Part shown: in pieces, positions 35,301-47,918 of the stretch
Position numbering within the stretch: the first letter of the stretch is position 1
Layout: each line of letters begins with the position of its first letter
From: Bartonella schoenbuchensis R1
Lineage (GTDB): Bacteria > Pseudomonadota > Alphaproteobacteria > Rhizobiales > Rhizobiaceae
Reading direction: 5' to 3'
Assembly (NCBI RefSeq): GCF_002022685.1
Contig: NZ_CP019789.1
Coordinates: forward strand, 1,314,501 to 1,378,500
Length of the DNA: 64,000 bases
Translations under genes and position numbers: made by a program
Notes under the pieces: model-generated
What the model was told of the DNA's origin: nothing
Seen by the model: only the letters and a program-made list of their open reading frames with translations
Databases searched by the model: none

Positions 35301-38300
35301 CCACCCACTTGACATAGCTATCCCCATTTGCACCTTTTTTATCTCCCCTCCACTGACCATCACATTCCCCCCCATCGCATGTATCCCCGTTCCCGTTCCT
35401 TTTCCATTCCCCTCAATCATCACCCTCACCAAATCAGCTTTTGTCACCTTGTCCCCCATATACACCCCATAATCCCCCATAAAACTAATCGTCGAGCTTC
35501 CACTAATCATCAGACTCTCCCCCTTCATCATAACTATGCCCGTTTGTACCTCTTTGATCGACCCCCCAGTAATCGTCAGACTTTTACCCCCCCATCACCC
35601 TCACTCCCGTTCCAACCCTTGAAATCGTCACCCCCTCCAACCTCATCGCCATCCCCGTCCCCCCCCTCGCATACACCCCCTGACCACTTCCCCTTCCTGT
35701 AATCCTCATCCCCTTCAAACTCGCATTTGTCACCAAACTCCCCATATACACCCCATAATCCCCCATAAAACTAATCGTCGAGCTTCCACTAATCATCAGA
35801 CTCTCCCCCTTCATCATAACTATGCCCGTTTGTACCTCTTTGATCGACCCCCCAGTAATCGTCAGACTTTTACCCCCCATCACCCTCACTCCCGTTCCAA
35901 CCCTTGAAATCGTCACCCCCTCCAACCTCATCGCCATCCCCGTCCCCCCCTCGCATACACCCCCTGACCACTTCCCCTTCCTGTAATCCTCATCCCCATC
36001 AAACTCGCATTTGTCACCAAACTCCCCACATAGACCCCATAGTTACCCCAACTTGCTAAACTAATCGTCGACCCTCCCTCCATCCTAAACACCCCCTTCT
36101 TCGCATACACCCCCACTCCAACCTTTGAAATCCTCACATCCGTCATCGTCATCGCCATCCCCGTCCCCCCCACCGCATATATCCCCGTTCCCGTTCCTTT
36201 TCCATTCCCCTCAATCATCACCCTCACCAAATCAGCTTTTGTCACCCCATTCCCCACATACACCCCATACTCACCCATAAAATTAATCGTCGAGTTCTCC
36301 CTAATCATCAGACTCTCCCCCTTCATCATAGCTACCCCCGTTTGTACCTCTTTTATCGACCCCCCAGTAATCGTCAGACTTTTACCCCCCATCACCCTCA
36401 CCCCCGTTTTAACCCTTGAAATATTCACCATATTCAACATCACATCACCCCCCATCATCATCACCCCAATCCCCTTATCTCCATCTCCCGTAATCTTCGC
36501 CCCCATCAAACTCGCACTCGTCACCCCATCCCCCACAATCACCCCCGTTCCCGTAAACTCTGTTACCGACCCCCCAGTCATCTTAAACACCCCCTTCCCC
36601 ATCATCACCCCCATTGCCACATTTGAAATCCTCACATCCGTCATCGTCATCGCCATCCCCGTCCCCCCCTTCGCATACACCCCCGTACCCTTCCCTTTTC
36701 CATTCCCCCTAATCACCGTCCCCGTCAAACTCGCACTCTTCACCCCACTTCCCATATACACCCCATAATCCCCCATAAACTCAATCTTCGTCCCATCCTT
36801 CACCGTCAACCACCCACTTGACATAGCTACCCCCGTTTGTACCTCTTTTATCGACCCCCCACTAATCATCAAACTTTTACCCCGCCCCATCACTACCCCC
36901 GTTTTAACCTTTGAAATCTCCACCTTATCCAACGTCATCTCCAATGTCCCACCCCCCATCGCATGTATCCCCGTACCCTTATTCTGTCCCGTAATCGTCA
37001 CCCTTGTCAAATCAGCTTTTGTCACCCCATCCCCCACCATCACCCCCGTTCCCGTAAAATCTGTTACAGACCCCTGATTCATTATCAACGTCCCCTTCTC
37101 CACCTCCACCCCCACTCCAACCTTTGAAATCGTCACCATATTCAACGTCACATTCCCTCCCCTCGCATAGACCCCCGTACTCCCACTTCCCCCTCCCGTA
37201 ATCGTTGTCCCCGTCAAACTCGCACTCGTCACCCCATCCCCCACCATCACCCCCGTTCCCGTAAAATCTGTTACAGACCCCTGATTCATTATCAACACCC
37301 CCTTTTCCACCTCCACCCCCATTTCAACCTGTGAAATATTCACCTTATCCAACCTCATCGCCATCCCCGTCCCCCCCTTCGCATACACCCCAATCCCCTT
37401 ATCTCCCCCTCCCGTAATCTCCACACCCATCAAACTCGCACTCTTCACCTCACTCCCCACCATCACCCCCGTTCCCGTAAACTCTGTTACAGACCCCCCA
37501 GCCATTGTCAAGCTCTTCGCCCTCTCCACCCTCACCCCCGTCTCAACCCCTTTTATCTCCACCCTCTCCAACGTCATCTCCAACGTCTCACCCCCCTCCA
37601 TATACACCCCCGTACCCTTCCCTTTTCCATTCCCCCTAATCACCGTCCCCATCAAACTCGCACTCTTCACCCCATCCCCCACCATCACCCCATATCCCGT
37701 AAACTCTGTTACCGACCCCTCAGTCATCTTAAACGTCCCCCCCTTCTCCACCCTCACCCCCGTTTTAACCTTTAAAATATTCACCATATTCAAAGTCACA
37801 TCATCCCCCACCGCATATATCCCCGTGCCCTGACTATTTCCCATTCCCGTAATCGACCCCCCAGTCATCTTAAACGTCCCCCCCTTCACATACACCCCCA
37901 TCTTAAACCTTGAAATCTCCACCTCACTCAACGTCACATTCCCCGAGCTCTCCACAATCACCCCATAACTCCCAGTCCCACCTCCCTGAATCGATCCCCC
38001 CACCATAGTAGCACTCCCCTTCCCCGTCACACTAAGCCCCACCGTAGTTCCCTGAATCGACCCCTTTATCACCTCCAACGTCCCCTTTGTCACCCTCGCC
38101 CCCATTTCAACCCTTGAAATATTCACCATATTCAACATCAACGCCCCATCCGTCACATCAGCCCCAATACTCCCCCTCCCTGAATCGTCATATTCATCAC
38201 AGTAGCATTAGCTCCCCCCGTCCCCTGCATTATCACTCCCGTACCCCCACTTGCTAAATTAATCTTCGCCCCTACCCCCATCACAGTAGCATTAGCCACC

Positions 38301-38965
38301 CCATTCCCCATAAACACTATCCCCATACTTCCCTGAACCGTCACCCCCCTCATCAACGTCACCTCTCCCCCATTCTTCACCCCAATCACATAATCTCCCC
38401 TAACCCCAATCACCCCTTTAGTCACAATAACAGAAGACTTTGAATCCTTAACCAATATCCCCTTATACACCCCTGTAGCATTGACATCATTCAACGTCAG
38501 CTTCCCCTGCCTTTCCACCTGAATCGCCGGATTAGTATTACGCTTACCATTATCCGTGATCGTCAGCTTACCTACTATCGTAATCACAGCCCTCCCCCCA
38601 TGCACCTTCACAGCAGGCTTAAGATCCTTACCCATATCTATATCTCGATTACCACTCAGCTCCCCATTACTACCACCTATACCACCCATCACCCTCTGAT
38701 ACTGCCCCCTCATACTCACCCTCCCATACCCCCCCTCATACACCCCATCCCCATCACACTCGATTTTCCCAGTTTCACTATCACCCCTAGGATCACCAGC
38801 CTCCCCACTAGCACTAGTATTAGTAAACCCATTACAATTCAGTGATTTGGCATACACTTTTGTTTGAGCTGTAATAAGAGCAAGACCCGCCAGAACAGCT
38901 GTCGAGAGAACACACAAACAAACATGATGTTTTAACACACAACGCATAACCATAAACCCATACAT
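32298..38965 (-). pseudogene. Beta-helix surface protein, copy B, frameshifted, no beta-barrel
   Basis: About 6.7 kb. Signal peptide and head as in A and C, then dozens of beta-helix repeats with recurrent phrases (LTMTLDKVEISKV, KSLTITGGSIKEVQTGV, ASLMGTTITG). Frame breaks: a 1-nt loss in a G-rich stretch near 38171-38180; C7 at 35944-35950 (eight expected); C7 at 35587-35593 (six expected). The C-terminal 400 residues are Lys/Asp-richer and less repetitive. The frame ends by running into leader copy 1 after VNNGGRVML, so the 3' part, where an autotransporter barrel would lie, is missing. Confidence 0.8.
35468..36030 (-). repeat. 286-bp internal tandem duplication
   Basis: The block starting near 35471 recurs near 35757 with almost no substitutions. 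The two units differ in homopolymer length: C7 versus C6 (35587-35593, 35873-35878) and C8 versus C7 (35659-35666, 35944-35950). Confidence 0.8.
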
Positions 38966-39200
38966 CCTCTTTAAATCACCCTGATTAAAAGAGACAAAAT
39001 CTTCTTAAAAAAAAAAGAAAAAACAAAAATGAAAACACACATGAATGGCTTGATCCCCAAATCAAACGCCCCCAGAAAGCCTTCTACAAAAAACATCAAA
39101 ACAAAACAAAATGTTCTCTAAACACGATCCTAAACACAGACCCAAAACAAAAAAATAAGCCTATAAAAAACATAGGGAAAATAAACACACCTGAACCATA
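38966..39200 (-). repeat. Array leader repeat, copy 2
   Basis: Second copy of the roughly 235-bp leader; differs from the others by few bases. The body of gene copy C is cut at its upstream edge. Confidence 0.85.
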
Positions 39201-39206
39201 ACAACA

Positions 39207-42200
39207 TCACACACCCCTTGCTTTATCCTGCCCGTCGATTTTAATGCCTATTCCCTTAATATCCGCAGTGTTTAAAACCCTTTTACCCTCTTTGTCTACA
39301 ACGCTATCTGCCTCGACCTTTAAGAAAGTAGCATCGGAATTACTACCCCTATACTTCATAGACAAATTATTTAACAAAACACTCCCCTGCTTGAGCAAAA
39401 CACCGTGCTCTCTTTTAAACTCTATCGATCCTCCCACCATACTGACATTCCCCTTTACGATAGTCATACCCTCTGCAACCTCTTTCAAAGTAGTATCAAC
39501 CATCAACAGCTGTCCATACCCCATCTTTATCCCCGTACCTTTATGACCAGACCCTGTAATATGGACATCATTTAATACAGCATACCCCTGATCAAAATAA
39601 ATACCGTAGTCTCCCTTAAAACTAATGGATCCCTTACCCATCACCAGAAACCCATTCCCCATCACATAAGCCCCCGTTTTAACCCCCTCAATATTCACCC
39701 CCTTCATCATGACTTTTGCTGAGTGACTCACCTCCACCCCTGCCCCTGCCCCTACACCTTCAACTGTATCTTCAACTGTATTTGCAACTGTATCTTCAAC
39801 TGCAACTGCAACTGTACCTTTATTCTCTTGTCTTGTAATTTTGAAACCACTTAAAAAAGCATTCCCCCCTGAAACACTGATACCATACCTTCCACTAAAG
39901 GTAACCGATCCTCCCACCATGTGGACAACCCCTTGTGAGATAGTCATACCCTTTGCAACATCTCTCAAGATAGTATCCTTCAACCGCACTGCTCCTCGTG
40001 TCATATACAGCCCCGTACCCTTTCCTTTTCCATCTCCCTCAATCGTCACCTTTTCTAAGAGAACCTTCCCTCCCATCGCATAGACCCCGTACCCACTTCC
40101 ACTCCCCATAATCTTCGCCCCCGTCAAACGAGCATTCACCCCTCCCACCATCACCCCATATCCATCCTTAAACTCAATCTTCGTCCCATCCTCCACTGCC
40201 AACGTCCCACTCCCTGTCATAGCTACCCCTGTTCGTACATTTGAAATCTTTACTCCCCCACTCAACGTCACCGTCAGCTGACTTCCCTCAGCACTCACCC
40301 CCGTTTGTACCCCTGAAATATCCACCCCCTCCAACGTCACTATCCCACCCCCCACTGCATAGACCCCCACACTCACCCCATTATTCCTACCCCTCTCACT
40401 TCCAGTTCCCACAATCCTTGTTTTTGTCAAATAAGTACTCACCAATCCTTCAACCTTCACCCCATACTCACCCATAAAACTAATCTCTGTTGTCCCCCTA
40501 ATCATCAGGCTCTTTCCTCCCCTCGCATAGACCCCTTTCCCAACCTTTGAAATCTTCACATCCGTCAAATCAACCTTCACATTTTCCTTCCCCCCGCATA
40601 CACCCCGTACCCATTATCCTCTCCCTTAATCGTCACATCATTCAAGTTAACACTCTTCACCAATTTCTCCACATAAACGCCCCATCCACTCTCTTTAAAG
40701 TCAATGGTTGTTCCCTTTTCTATTATCAACGTCCCCCTCTCCGCATAGACCCCCGTTTTAACCTTTGAGATCCCCACCCCCTCCAACGTCATCTTTCCCG
40801 AGCTCTCCATTATGACCCCCACTCCCTTATCCTGTCCCGTAATCGTTGTCCCCTTCAACTCAGCCGTCACCTCACCCCCCACCATCACCCCATATCCACC
40901 CATAAAATTAATCCTCGAGTTCTCCCTAATCATCAGACTCTCCCCCTTCATCATAGCTACCCCCGTTTGTACCTCTTTTATCGACCCCCCAGTAATCGTC
41001 AGACTTTTACCCTCCAACATCATCACCCCCATTTCAACCTTTGAAATCTCCACCTTATCCAACGTCATCGTCAAGTTCGTCCCCCCCATCCCATAGACCC
41101 CCATACCCTTTCCACTTCTCCCTCCTATAATCTTCACATCTTTCAACTCAGCCGTCACATCACCCCCCACCATCACCCCGTACCCACCCCCAATTGCTAA
41201 ACTAATCCTCGTCACATTCTCCATCGTCAAGTTCCCTTTCCCCAACATCATCACCCCTATTTCAACCGCCTCAATCTTCACATCCGTCAAACCAACCTTC
41301 ACATTTTCCGTCCCCATCGCATAGACCCCCGTACTCCCCTTTCCACTTCCCGTAATCGTCACATCATTCAACTCAGCCATCGCCGTATTCCCCAGATAGA
41401 CCCCAACCCCATAATTTCCCGTAAAATCAACTGACCCTTTCTTCATCGTCAGCTTTTTACCCCCCCTCGCATACACCCCCATTGCCACCTGTGAAATATC
41501 CACCTTATCCAACGTCATCGTCAAGTTCGTCCCTCCCACCGCATACACCCCCGTACCCTTTCCATCTCCCGTAATCGTTGTCCCCATCAAACTCGCACTC
41601 GTCACCCCATTCCCCATATACACCCCATAATCCCCCTTAAAATCAATCGTTGAGTTCCTACTAATCATCAAACTTTTACCCCGCCCCATCACTACCCCCA
41701 TTGCCACCTTTGAAATCCTCACATCGTCCAACGTCATCTCCAATGTCCCACCCCCCATCGCATACACCCCCATACTCCCAACTCCCCCACCCGTAATCAC
41801 CGTCTGCGTCAAACTAACACTCTTCACCTCTCCCCACACCCCAACCCCAACTCCATCCCCCACAAACTCAATCGTCGAGTTCCCCCTAATCGTCAAACTC
41901 TTACCTTCCTTCTCCATATAGACCCCCATTTCAACCCCTTTTATCTCCACCTTATCCAACGTCATCGTCAAGTTCGTCCCCCCCATCGCATGTATCCCCA
42001 TACCCTTATTCTTTCCCGTAATCGTCACATCATTCAACTCAGCACTCGTCACCCCATTCCCCATATACACCCCATAATCCCCCTTAAAATCAATCGTTGA
42101 GTTCCTACTAATCATCAAACTTTTACCCCGCCCCATCACTACCCCCATTGCCACCTTTGAAATCCTCACATCGTCCAACGTCATCTCCAATGTCCCACCC

Positions 42201-45200
42201 CCCATCGCATACACCCCCATACTCCCAACTCCCCCACCCGTAATCACCGTCTGCGTCAAACTAACACTCTTCACCTCTCCCCACACCCCAACCCCAACTC
42301 CATCCCCCACAAACTCAATCGTCGAGTTCCCCCTAATCGTCAAACTCTTACCTTCCTTCTCCATATAGACCCCCATTTCAACCCCTTTTATCTCCACCTT
42401 ATCCAACGTCATCGTCAAGTTCGTCCCCCCATCGCATGTATCCCCATACCCTTATTCTTTCCCGTAATCGTCACATCATTCAACTCAGCACTCGTCACCC
42501 CATTCCCCATATACACCCCATAATCCCCCATAAAACTAATCGTCGAACTCCCACTAATCGTCAAACTCTTACCTTCCTTCTCCATATAGACCCCCATTTC
42601 AACCCCTTTTATCTCCACCTTATCCAACGTCATCGTCAAGTTCGTCCCCCCCTTCGCATACACCCCCGTACCCTTCCCTTTTCCATTCCCCCTAATCACC
42701 GTCCCCGTCAAACTCGCACTCTTCACCCCACTTCCCATATACACCCCATAATCCCCCATAAACTCAATCTTCGTCCCATCCTTCACCGTCAACCACCCAC
42801 TTGACATAGCTATCCCCATTTGCACCTTTTTATCTCCCCTCCACTGACCATCACATTCCCCCCCACCGCATATATCCCCGTTCCCGTTCCTTTTCCATTC
42901 CCCTCAATCATCACCCTCACCAAATCAGCTTTTGTCACCCCATTCCCCACATACACCCCATACTCACCCATAAAATTAATCGTCGAGTTCTCCCTAATCA
43001 TCAGACTCTCCCCCTTCATCATAACTATGCCCGTTTGTACCTCTTTGATCGACCCCCCAGTAATCGTCAGACTTTTACCCCCCATCATTCTCACCCCCGT
43101 TCCAACCCCTGAAATCGTCACATTCTCCAACATCATCGTCAAGTTCGTCCCCCTCTCTGCATACACCCCCGTACCCTTTCCATCTCCCGTAATCGTTGTC
43201 CCCATCAAACTCGCACTCTTCACCTCACTCCCCACCATCACCCCCGTTCCCGTAAACTCTGTTACCGACCCCTCAAGAATCTTCAACATCCCCTTCTCCA
43301 CCCTCACCCCCGTTTTAACCTTTAAAATATTCACCATATTCAACATCACATCACCCCCCATCATCATCACCCCCGTACCCTTTCCATCTCCCATAATCTT
43401 CGCCCCCATCAAACTCGCACTCCTCACCCCACTCCCCACACTCACCCCCGTTCCCGCAAAATCTGTTACCGACCCCTGATTCATTATCAACGTCCCCTTC
43501 TCCACCTCCACCCCCATTGCCACCTTTGAAATCTCCACCTCACTCAACGTCACATTCCCTCCCACCGCATGTATCCCATACCCACTTCCCTTTCCCGTAA
43601 TCGTTGTCCCCATCAAACTCGCACTCTCCACCCCCTCCCCCACCATCACCCCATATTCCGTAAACCCTTTCACCGACCCCCCAGTAATCGTCAGACTTTT
43701 ACCCCCCATCACCCTCACCCCCGTTTGTACCTTTAAAATATTCACCATATTCAACGTCACATTCCCTCCCACCGCATAGACCCCCGTCCCACTTCCCTCT
43801 CCCGTAATCGTTGTCCCCGTCAAACTCGCACTCTCCACCCCCTCCCCCACCATCACCCCATATTCCGTAAACCCTTTCACCGACCCCTGATTCATTATCA
43901 ACGTCCCCTTCTCCACCTCCACCCCCGTTCCAACCCTTGAAATCGTCACCCCCTCCAACCTCATCACCATCCCTTCCGCCCCCCTCGCATACACCCCCGT
44001 CCCACTTCCCCCTCCCGTAATCATCACCCTTGTCAACTCAGCACTCTCCACCCCCTCCCCCACCATCACCCCCGTTCCCGTAAACCCTTTTACCGACCCC
44101 TGATTCATTATCAACACCCCCTTCTCCACCTCCACCCCCATTTCAACCTGTGAAATATTCACCATATTCAACGTCACATTCCCTCCCCTCGCATAGACCC
44201 CCGTACTCCCACTTCCCTTTCCCGTAATCGTTGTCCCCATCAAACTCGCACTCTCCACCCCATCCCCCACCATCACCCCCGTTCCCGTAAACCCTTTTAC
44301 CGACCCCTGATTCATTATCAACACCCCCTTCTCCACCCTCACCCCCACTCCAACCTTTGAAATCGTCACCATATTCAACGTCACCTTCCCTCCCCTCGCA
44401 TACACCCCATAGCTATCCCCACTATCCTTTCCCGTAATCGTCACATCCATCAAAGTAGCACTCTTCACCCCATCTCCCACCATCACCCCATAACTCGCAA
44501 AATCTGTTACCGACCCCCAGTCATCTTAAACGTCCCCTTTTCCGCATAGACTCCCGTTTTAACCCTTGAAATATCCACCCCTCCACTCAACGTCACATCA
44601 TCCCCCGCCGCATATATCCCCGTGCCCTGACTATTTCCCATTCCCGTAATCGACCCCCCAGTCATCTTAAACACCCCCCCTTCACATACACCCCCGTTTC
44701 AAACCTTGAAACCTCCACCCCTCCACTCAACTCAACCGTCCCCGAAGTATCCACTATCACCCCATAACTCCCAACACCCCCACTTCCCTGAATCGACCCC
44801 CCCACCATAGTAGCACTCCCCCCCGTCACCTTAAGCCCCGTACCATTACGCCCCGTAACCATAATCATCACATTCCCCATCACCGTCAACACCCCACTTC
44901 CCGACACATCAGCCCCCATCGTAGTTCCACTAATCATCGCCTCTCCCATCACTGTCAACGTCCCCTTTGTCACCCTCGCCCCCACTCCAACCCCCTCAAT
45001 CGTCACCATATTCAACATCAACGCCCCATCCGTCACATCAGCCCCAATACCCCCCCTTCCCTGAATCGTCATATTCATCACCTCTCCCCTCCCCTTCCCC
45101 TGCATTATCACTCCCGTACCCCCACTTGCTAAATTAATCTTCGCCCCTCCCCCCATCACAGTAGCATTAGCCTTTCCATTCCCCATAAACACTATCCCCG

Positions 45201-45900
45201 TCTTGACATTACTAAAACTCGTACCCACCAACGTTACAGTCCCCCCACCCTGACCCACCACTATCCCCCCTCCATTAACCGTCACCCCCCTCATCAACGT
45301 CACCTCTCCCCCATCCTTCACCCCAATCACATAATCTCCATCTCTCCTAACCCCTATCGATCCTTTAAGTACCGTAACAGAAGACTTTGAATCCTTAACC
45401 AATATCCCCTTATACACCCCTGTAGCATTGACATCATTCAACGTCAGCTTCCCTTGCTTTTCCACCTGAATCGCCGGACCAGTACTCTTACTACTCTTAT
45501 CCGTGATCGTCAGCTTACCTACTATCGTAATCTCAGCCCTCCCCCCATGCACCTTCACAGCAGGCTTAAGATCCGCACCCATATCTATAGTTCGATCACC
45601 ACTCAGCTCCCCACTACTACCACCTATACCACCCGTCACCCTCTCATACTTCCCCTTCCCATACTTCTTCTCATACCTCCCCTCCCCATCACACTCGATT
45701 TTCCCAGTTTTACTATCACCACTAGGATCATCAGGATCCCCACTAGCCCTATCATTAACAAACCCATTACAATTCAGTGATTTGGCATACACTTTTGTTT
45801 GAGCCGTAATAAGAGCAAGACCCGCCAGAACAGCTGTCGAGAGAACACACAAACAAACATGATGTTTTAACACACAACGCATAACCATAAACCCATACAT
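39207..45900 (-). pseudogene. Beta-helix surface protein, copy C, frameshifted, no beta-barrel
   Basis: About 6.7 kb, first gene of the array. Start at 45900, or 45888 (MVMRC), which has better spacing to AAAGAGG. Frame breaks: C7 at 44674-44680 (eight expected), C5 at 44514-44518 (six), T5 at 42827-42831 (six), C6 at 42425-42430 (seven), and C6 at 40590-40595. Its last 1.35 kb (39207-40552) is nearly identical to 32367-33712 of copy B. A 22-bp deletion relative to B, flanked by GTGT, creates the stop at 39207. Like B it lacks a barrel domain. Confidence 0.8.
41629..42520 (-). repeat. 447-bp internal tandem duplication in copy C
   Basis: The block beginning near 41629 is repeated near 42076, an offset of 447 bp (149 codons), nearly without change. 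It carries the MISRNSTIDFKGDYGVYMG to TLDKVEIKGVEMGVYMEKEG segment. Confidence 0.75.
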
Positions 45901-46136
45901 CCTCTTTAAATCACCCTGATTAAAAGAGACAAAATCTTCTTAAAAAAAAGAAAAAACAAAAATGAAAACACACATGAATGGCTTGATCCCCAAATCAAAC
46001 GCCCCCAGAAAGCCTTCTACAAAAAACATCAAAACAAAACAAAATGCTCTCTAAACACGATCCTAAACACAGACCCAAAATAAAAAAAATAAACCTACAA
46101 AACATAAAAGGGAAAATAAACACACCTAAACCATAA
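45901..46136 (-). repeat. Array leader repeat, copy 3
   Basis: Outermost leader copy. Homology to copies 1 and 2 ends at CCATAA (46131-46136). Unique sequence follows, which marks the edge of the duplicated unit. Confidence 0.85.
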
Positions 46137-47171
46137 ACGATAAATCAAACTTATAAACAAATAGGGTATGTGTTCAAAAACTAACTACCGCCAAATATTA
46201 CTAAGCTCACTAAACTCAATCATACACTGGAGAAAGCATAATTCAGTTACCTGCACGCATTTATAAAACCCCACAATGACTTGCATACTATCTTACCAAC
46301 ACCAACCATTCATTCTTCAAACGCTCTAAACAGATCTTCGACTGTGCTGAAATAATTCAACCATATACACACTATGCAAAAGCTTGATGTGTTGTTTCCT
46401 TCTCCCATGCTTCCTCTATAGATATAAACTATAAACTTCGTTGATCAGTGGATACTGCTGTAGGAACTAGCAAAAGCTTATCATAATCAAATCAGTAAGG
46501 AAGAGACTACATTCCACAATCCAAAACTGAACCTGAGAAACTTATGACTTATGGGGCCTTCCTTCATACCTATCTATCACTTAAATTAAGCAAAGTAATC
46601 CATAGGTAGAACGGTCAAGATTTAATTCCCCGCTTTTTCTCCCTCAATCAGACCATGTAGATACACTGTAAACAAATAAATAAGTCATCGATAATGGTTT
46701 TCGAGAATAATACCGGTAGATCACAAAAACAACTTGTTGAGTCTCATAGTTATTTTAGCTTATTCGACAGCATCAAGATAGATATTAAGCATTTTGGCTA
46801 AAAACTCTATAGACCCTATAAATTGTTATAGAAAAATAGATAAAAACGGTACGTCAGCATTTGAATAGAAGATTGATACAGTAGAGATTATACTTTACGT
46901 ATGTTTAGCTATAAGCTAAAATAAATTTCCTCTTATAACAACAATCCAAAAAGCCCTTCTCAAAATTGAAGAAATAATTGCCAAATTTCTTCTTGAAAAA
47001 ATCTATTTGCTTTAAGTATTTTTAAAATTGTAGAATTTCCTTGCAAACCCATTGATCACAAAAATAAGCGGATATGTTCAAATATAAAGGGTAAATTTCA
47101 TTAAAAACAAATAATCAAAGATTGATGAAAATTTCCCAATACATTGTTGCTAAAACATGATGTTTAAATTT
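46137..47171. other. Gene-free interval between the array and fliQ
   Basis: About 1.03 kb, AT-rich, stops in all frames. No RNA gene, terminator or flagellar remnant recognised by eye. This is where flhA would be expected in a rhizobial-type flagellar operon. Confidence 0.6.
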
Positions 47172-47438
47172 TCAAAAACCCGTTTCTATTCGATTATAAA
47201 CCAACTGCGTGAACGCATAAATTTGCCCTCCAATAAATGGAGCTGTCAGCGCTAAAACAAGAAAAATAATAATGATTTTTGGAATAAAGGTCAGAGTCAT
47301 TTCCTGCACTTGTGTTAACGCCTGAAATAACGCAATACAAATCCCTATAGACATAGCAGCAAGGACTGCTGGACCACTGGCAATTAAAATGGTCCATATA
47401 GCAGCCGTTACCATATCAATAGCATCAGCTTCATTCAT
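47172..47438 (-). CDS. fliQ: Flagellar export protein FliQ
   Basis: 88 residues with two membrane helices (AAIWTILIASGPAVLAAMSIGICIALFQ and IIIIFLVLALTAPFIGGQIYAF). The LTQVQEMTLTFIPKI linker is the family signature. FliQ is part of the FliPQR export gate in the inner membrane. The start overlaps the flgD stop by 4 bp. It is the last flagellar gene here. Confidence 0.97.
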   Translation of the reverse strand: MNEADAIDMVTAAIWTILIASGPAVLAAMSIGICIALFQALTQVQEMTLTFIPKIIIIFLVLALTAPFIGGQIYAFTQLVYNRIETGF

Positions 47439-47917
47439 ACTTCAACCTCAGCCTCAACATGAGATTGATCAGTATCTGAATCAGGTTTACTGCCCATTAC
47501 CGTAATACCCGGACCGATAAGCACTTTTTCATTATTATCTAATGTCGCAACCATACCATCAGTATAGATATCTATAGATTCAACATATCCTTCAATTATC
47601 TTACCATCAGCATCCTCAAATTGAATATATTTTCCAACATATCCTTCTGCTCCATTAATGGAACCATTTGAAAGTATCTGATCAAGTTTATCATTTGTCT
47701 TTATAGTTTGTTCAACAACTGAAAAGCTTGCTAATTGTGCTACAAATTCTGTTGAATCCATAGGATTGGTTGGATCTTGATTATTCATCTGTGCTACCAA
47801 CAATTTTATAAATGTATCGAAATCTGTGTCTTTCTTAGCTTCAACAACATCTTGTCTTCCACTATCTCTGCGCAGAAAACTTTCAAGACTACCACTACCA
47901 ATCGCACCTAACGTCAT
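47435..47917 (-). CDS. flgD: Flagellar hook capping protein FlgD
   Basis: 160 residues from ATG 47917, with GAGGTG six nt upstream; a longer frame to 47959 overlaps flbT. DFDTFIKLLVAQMNNQDPTNPMDSTEFVAQLASFSVVEQ is the hallmark FlgD N-terminal block. It caps the growing hook. Follows flbT with a 1-bp gap. Confidence 0.96.
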   Translation of the reverse strand: MTLGAIGSGSLESFLRRDSGRQDVVEAKKDTDFDTFIKLLVAQMNNQDPTNPMDSTEFVAQLASFSVVEQTIKTNDKLDQILSNGSINGAEGYVGKYIQFEDADGKIIEGYVESIDIYTDGMVATLDNNEKVLIGPGITVMGSKPDSDTDQSHVEAEVEV

Positions 47918-47918
47918 A

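Noticed and set aside
30162..45900. CRISPR array or repeats of a non-coding type
   Set aside because: The repetition is protein-level beta-helix coding with variable unit lengths, not short identical repeats with unique spacers.
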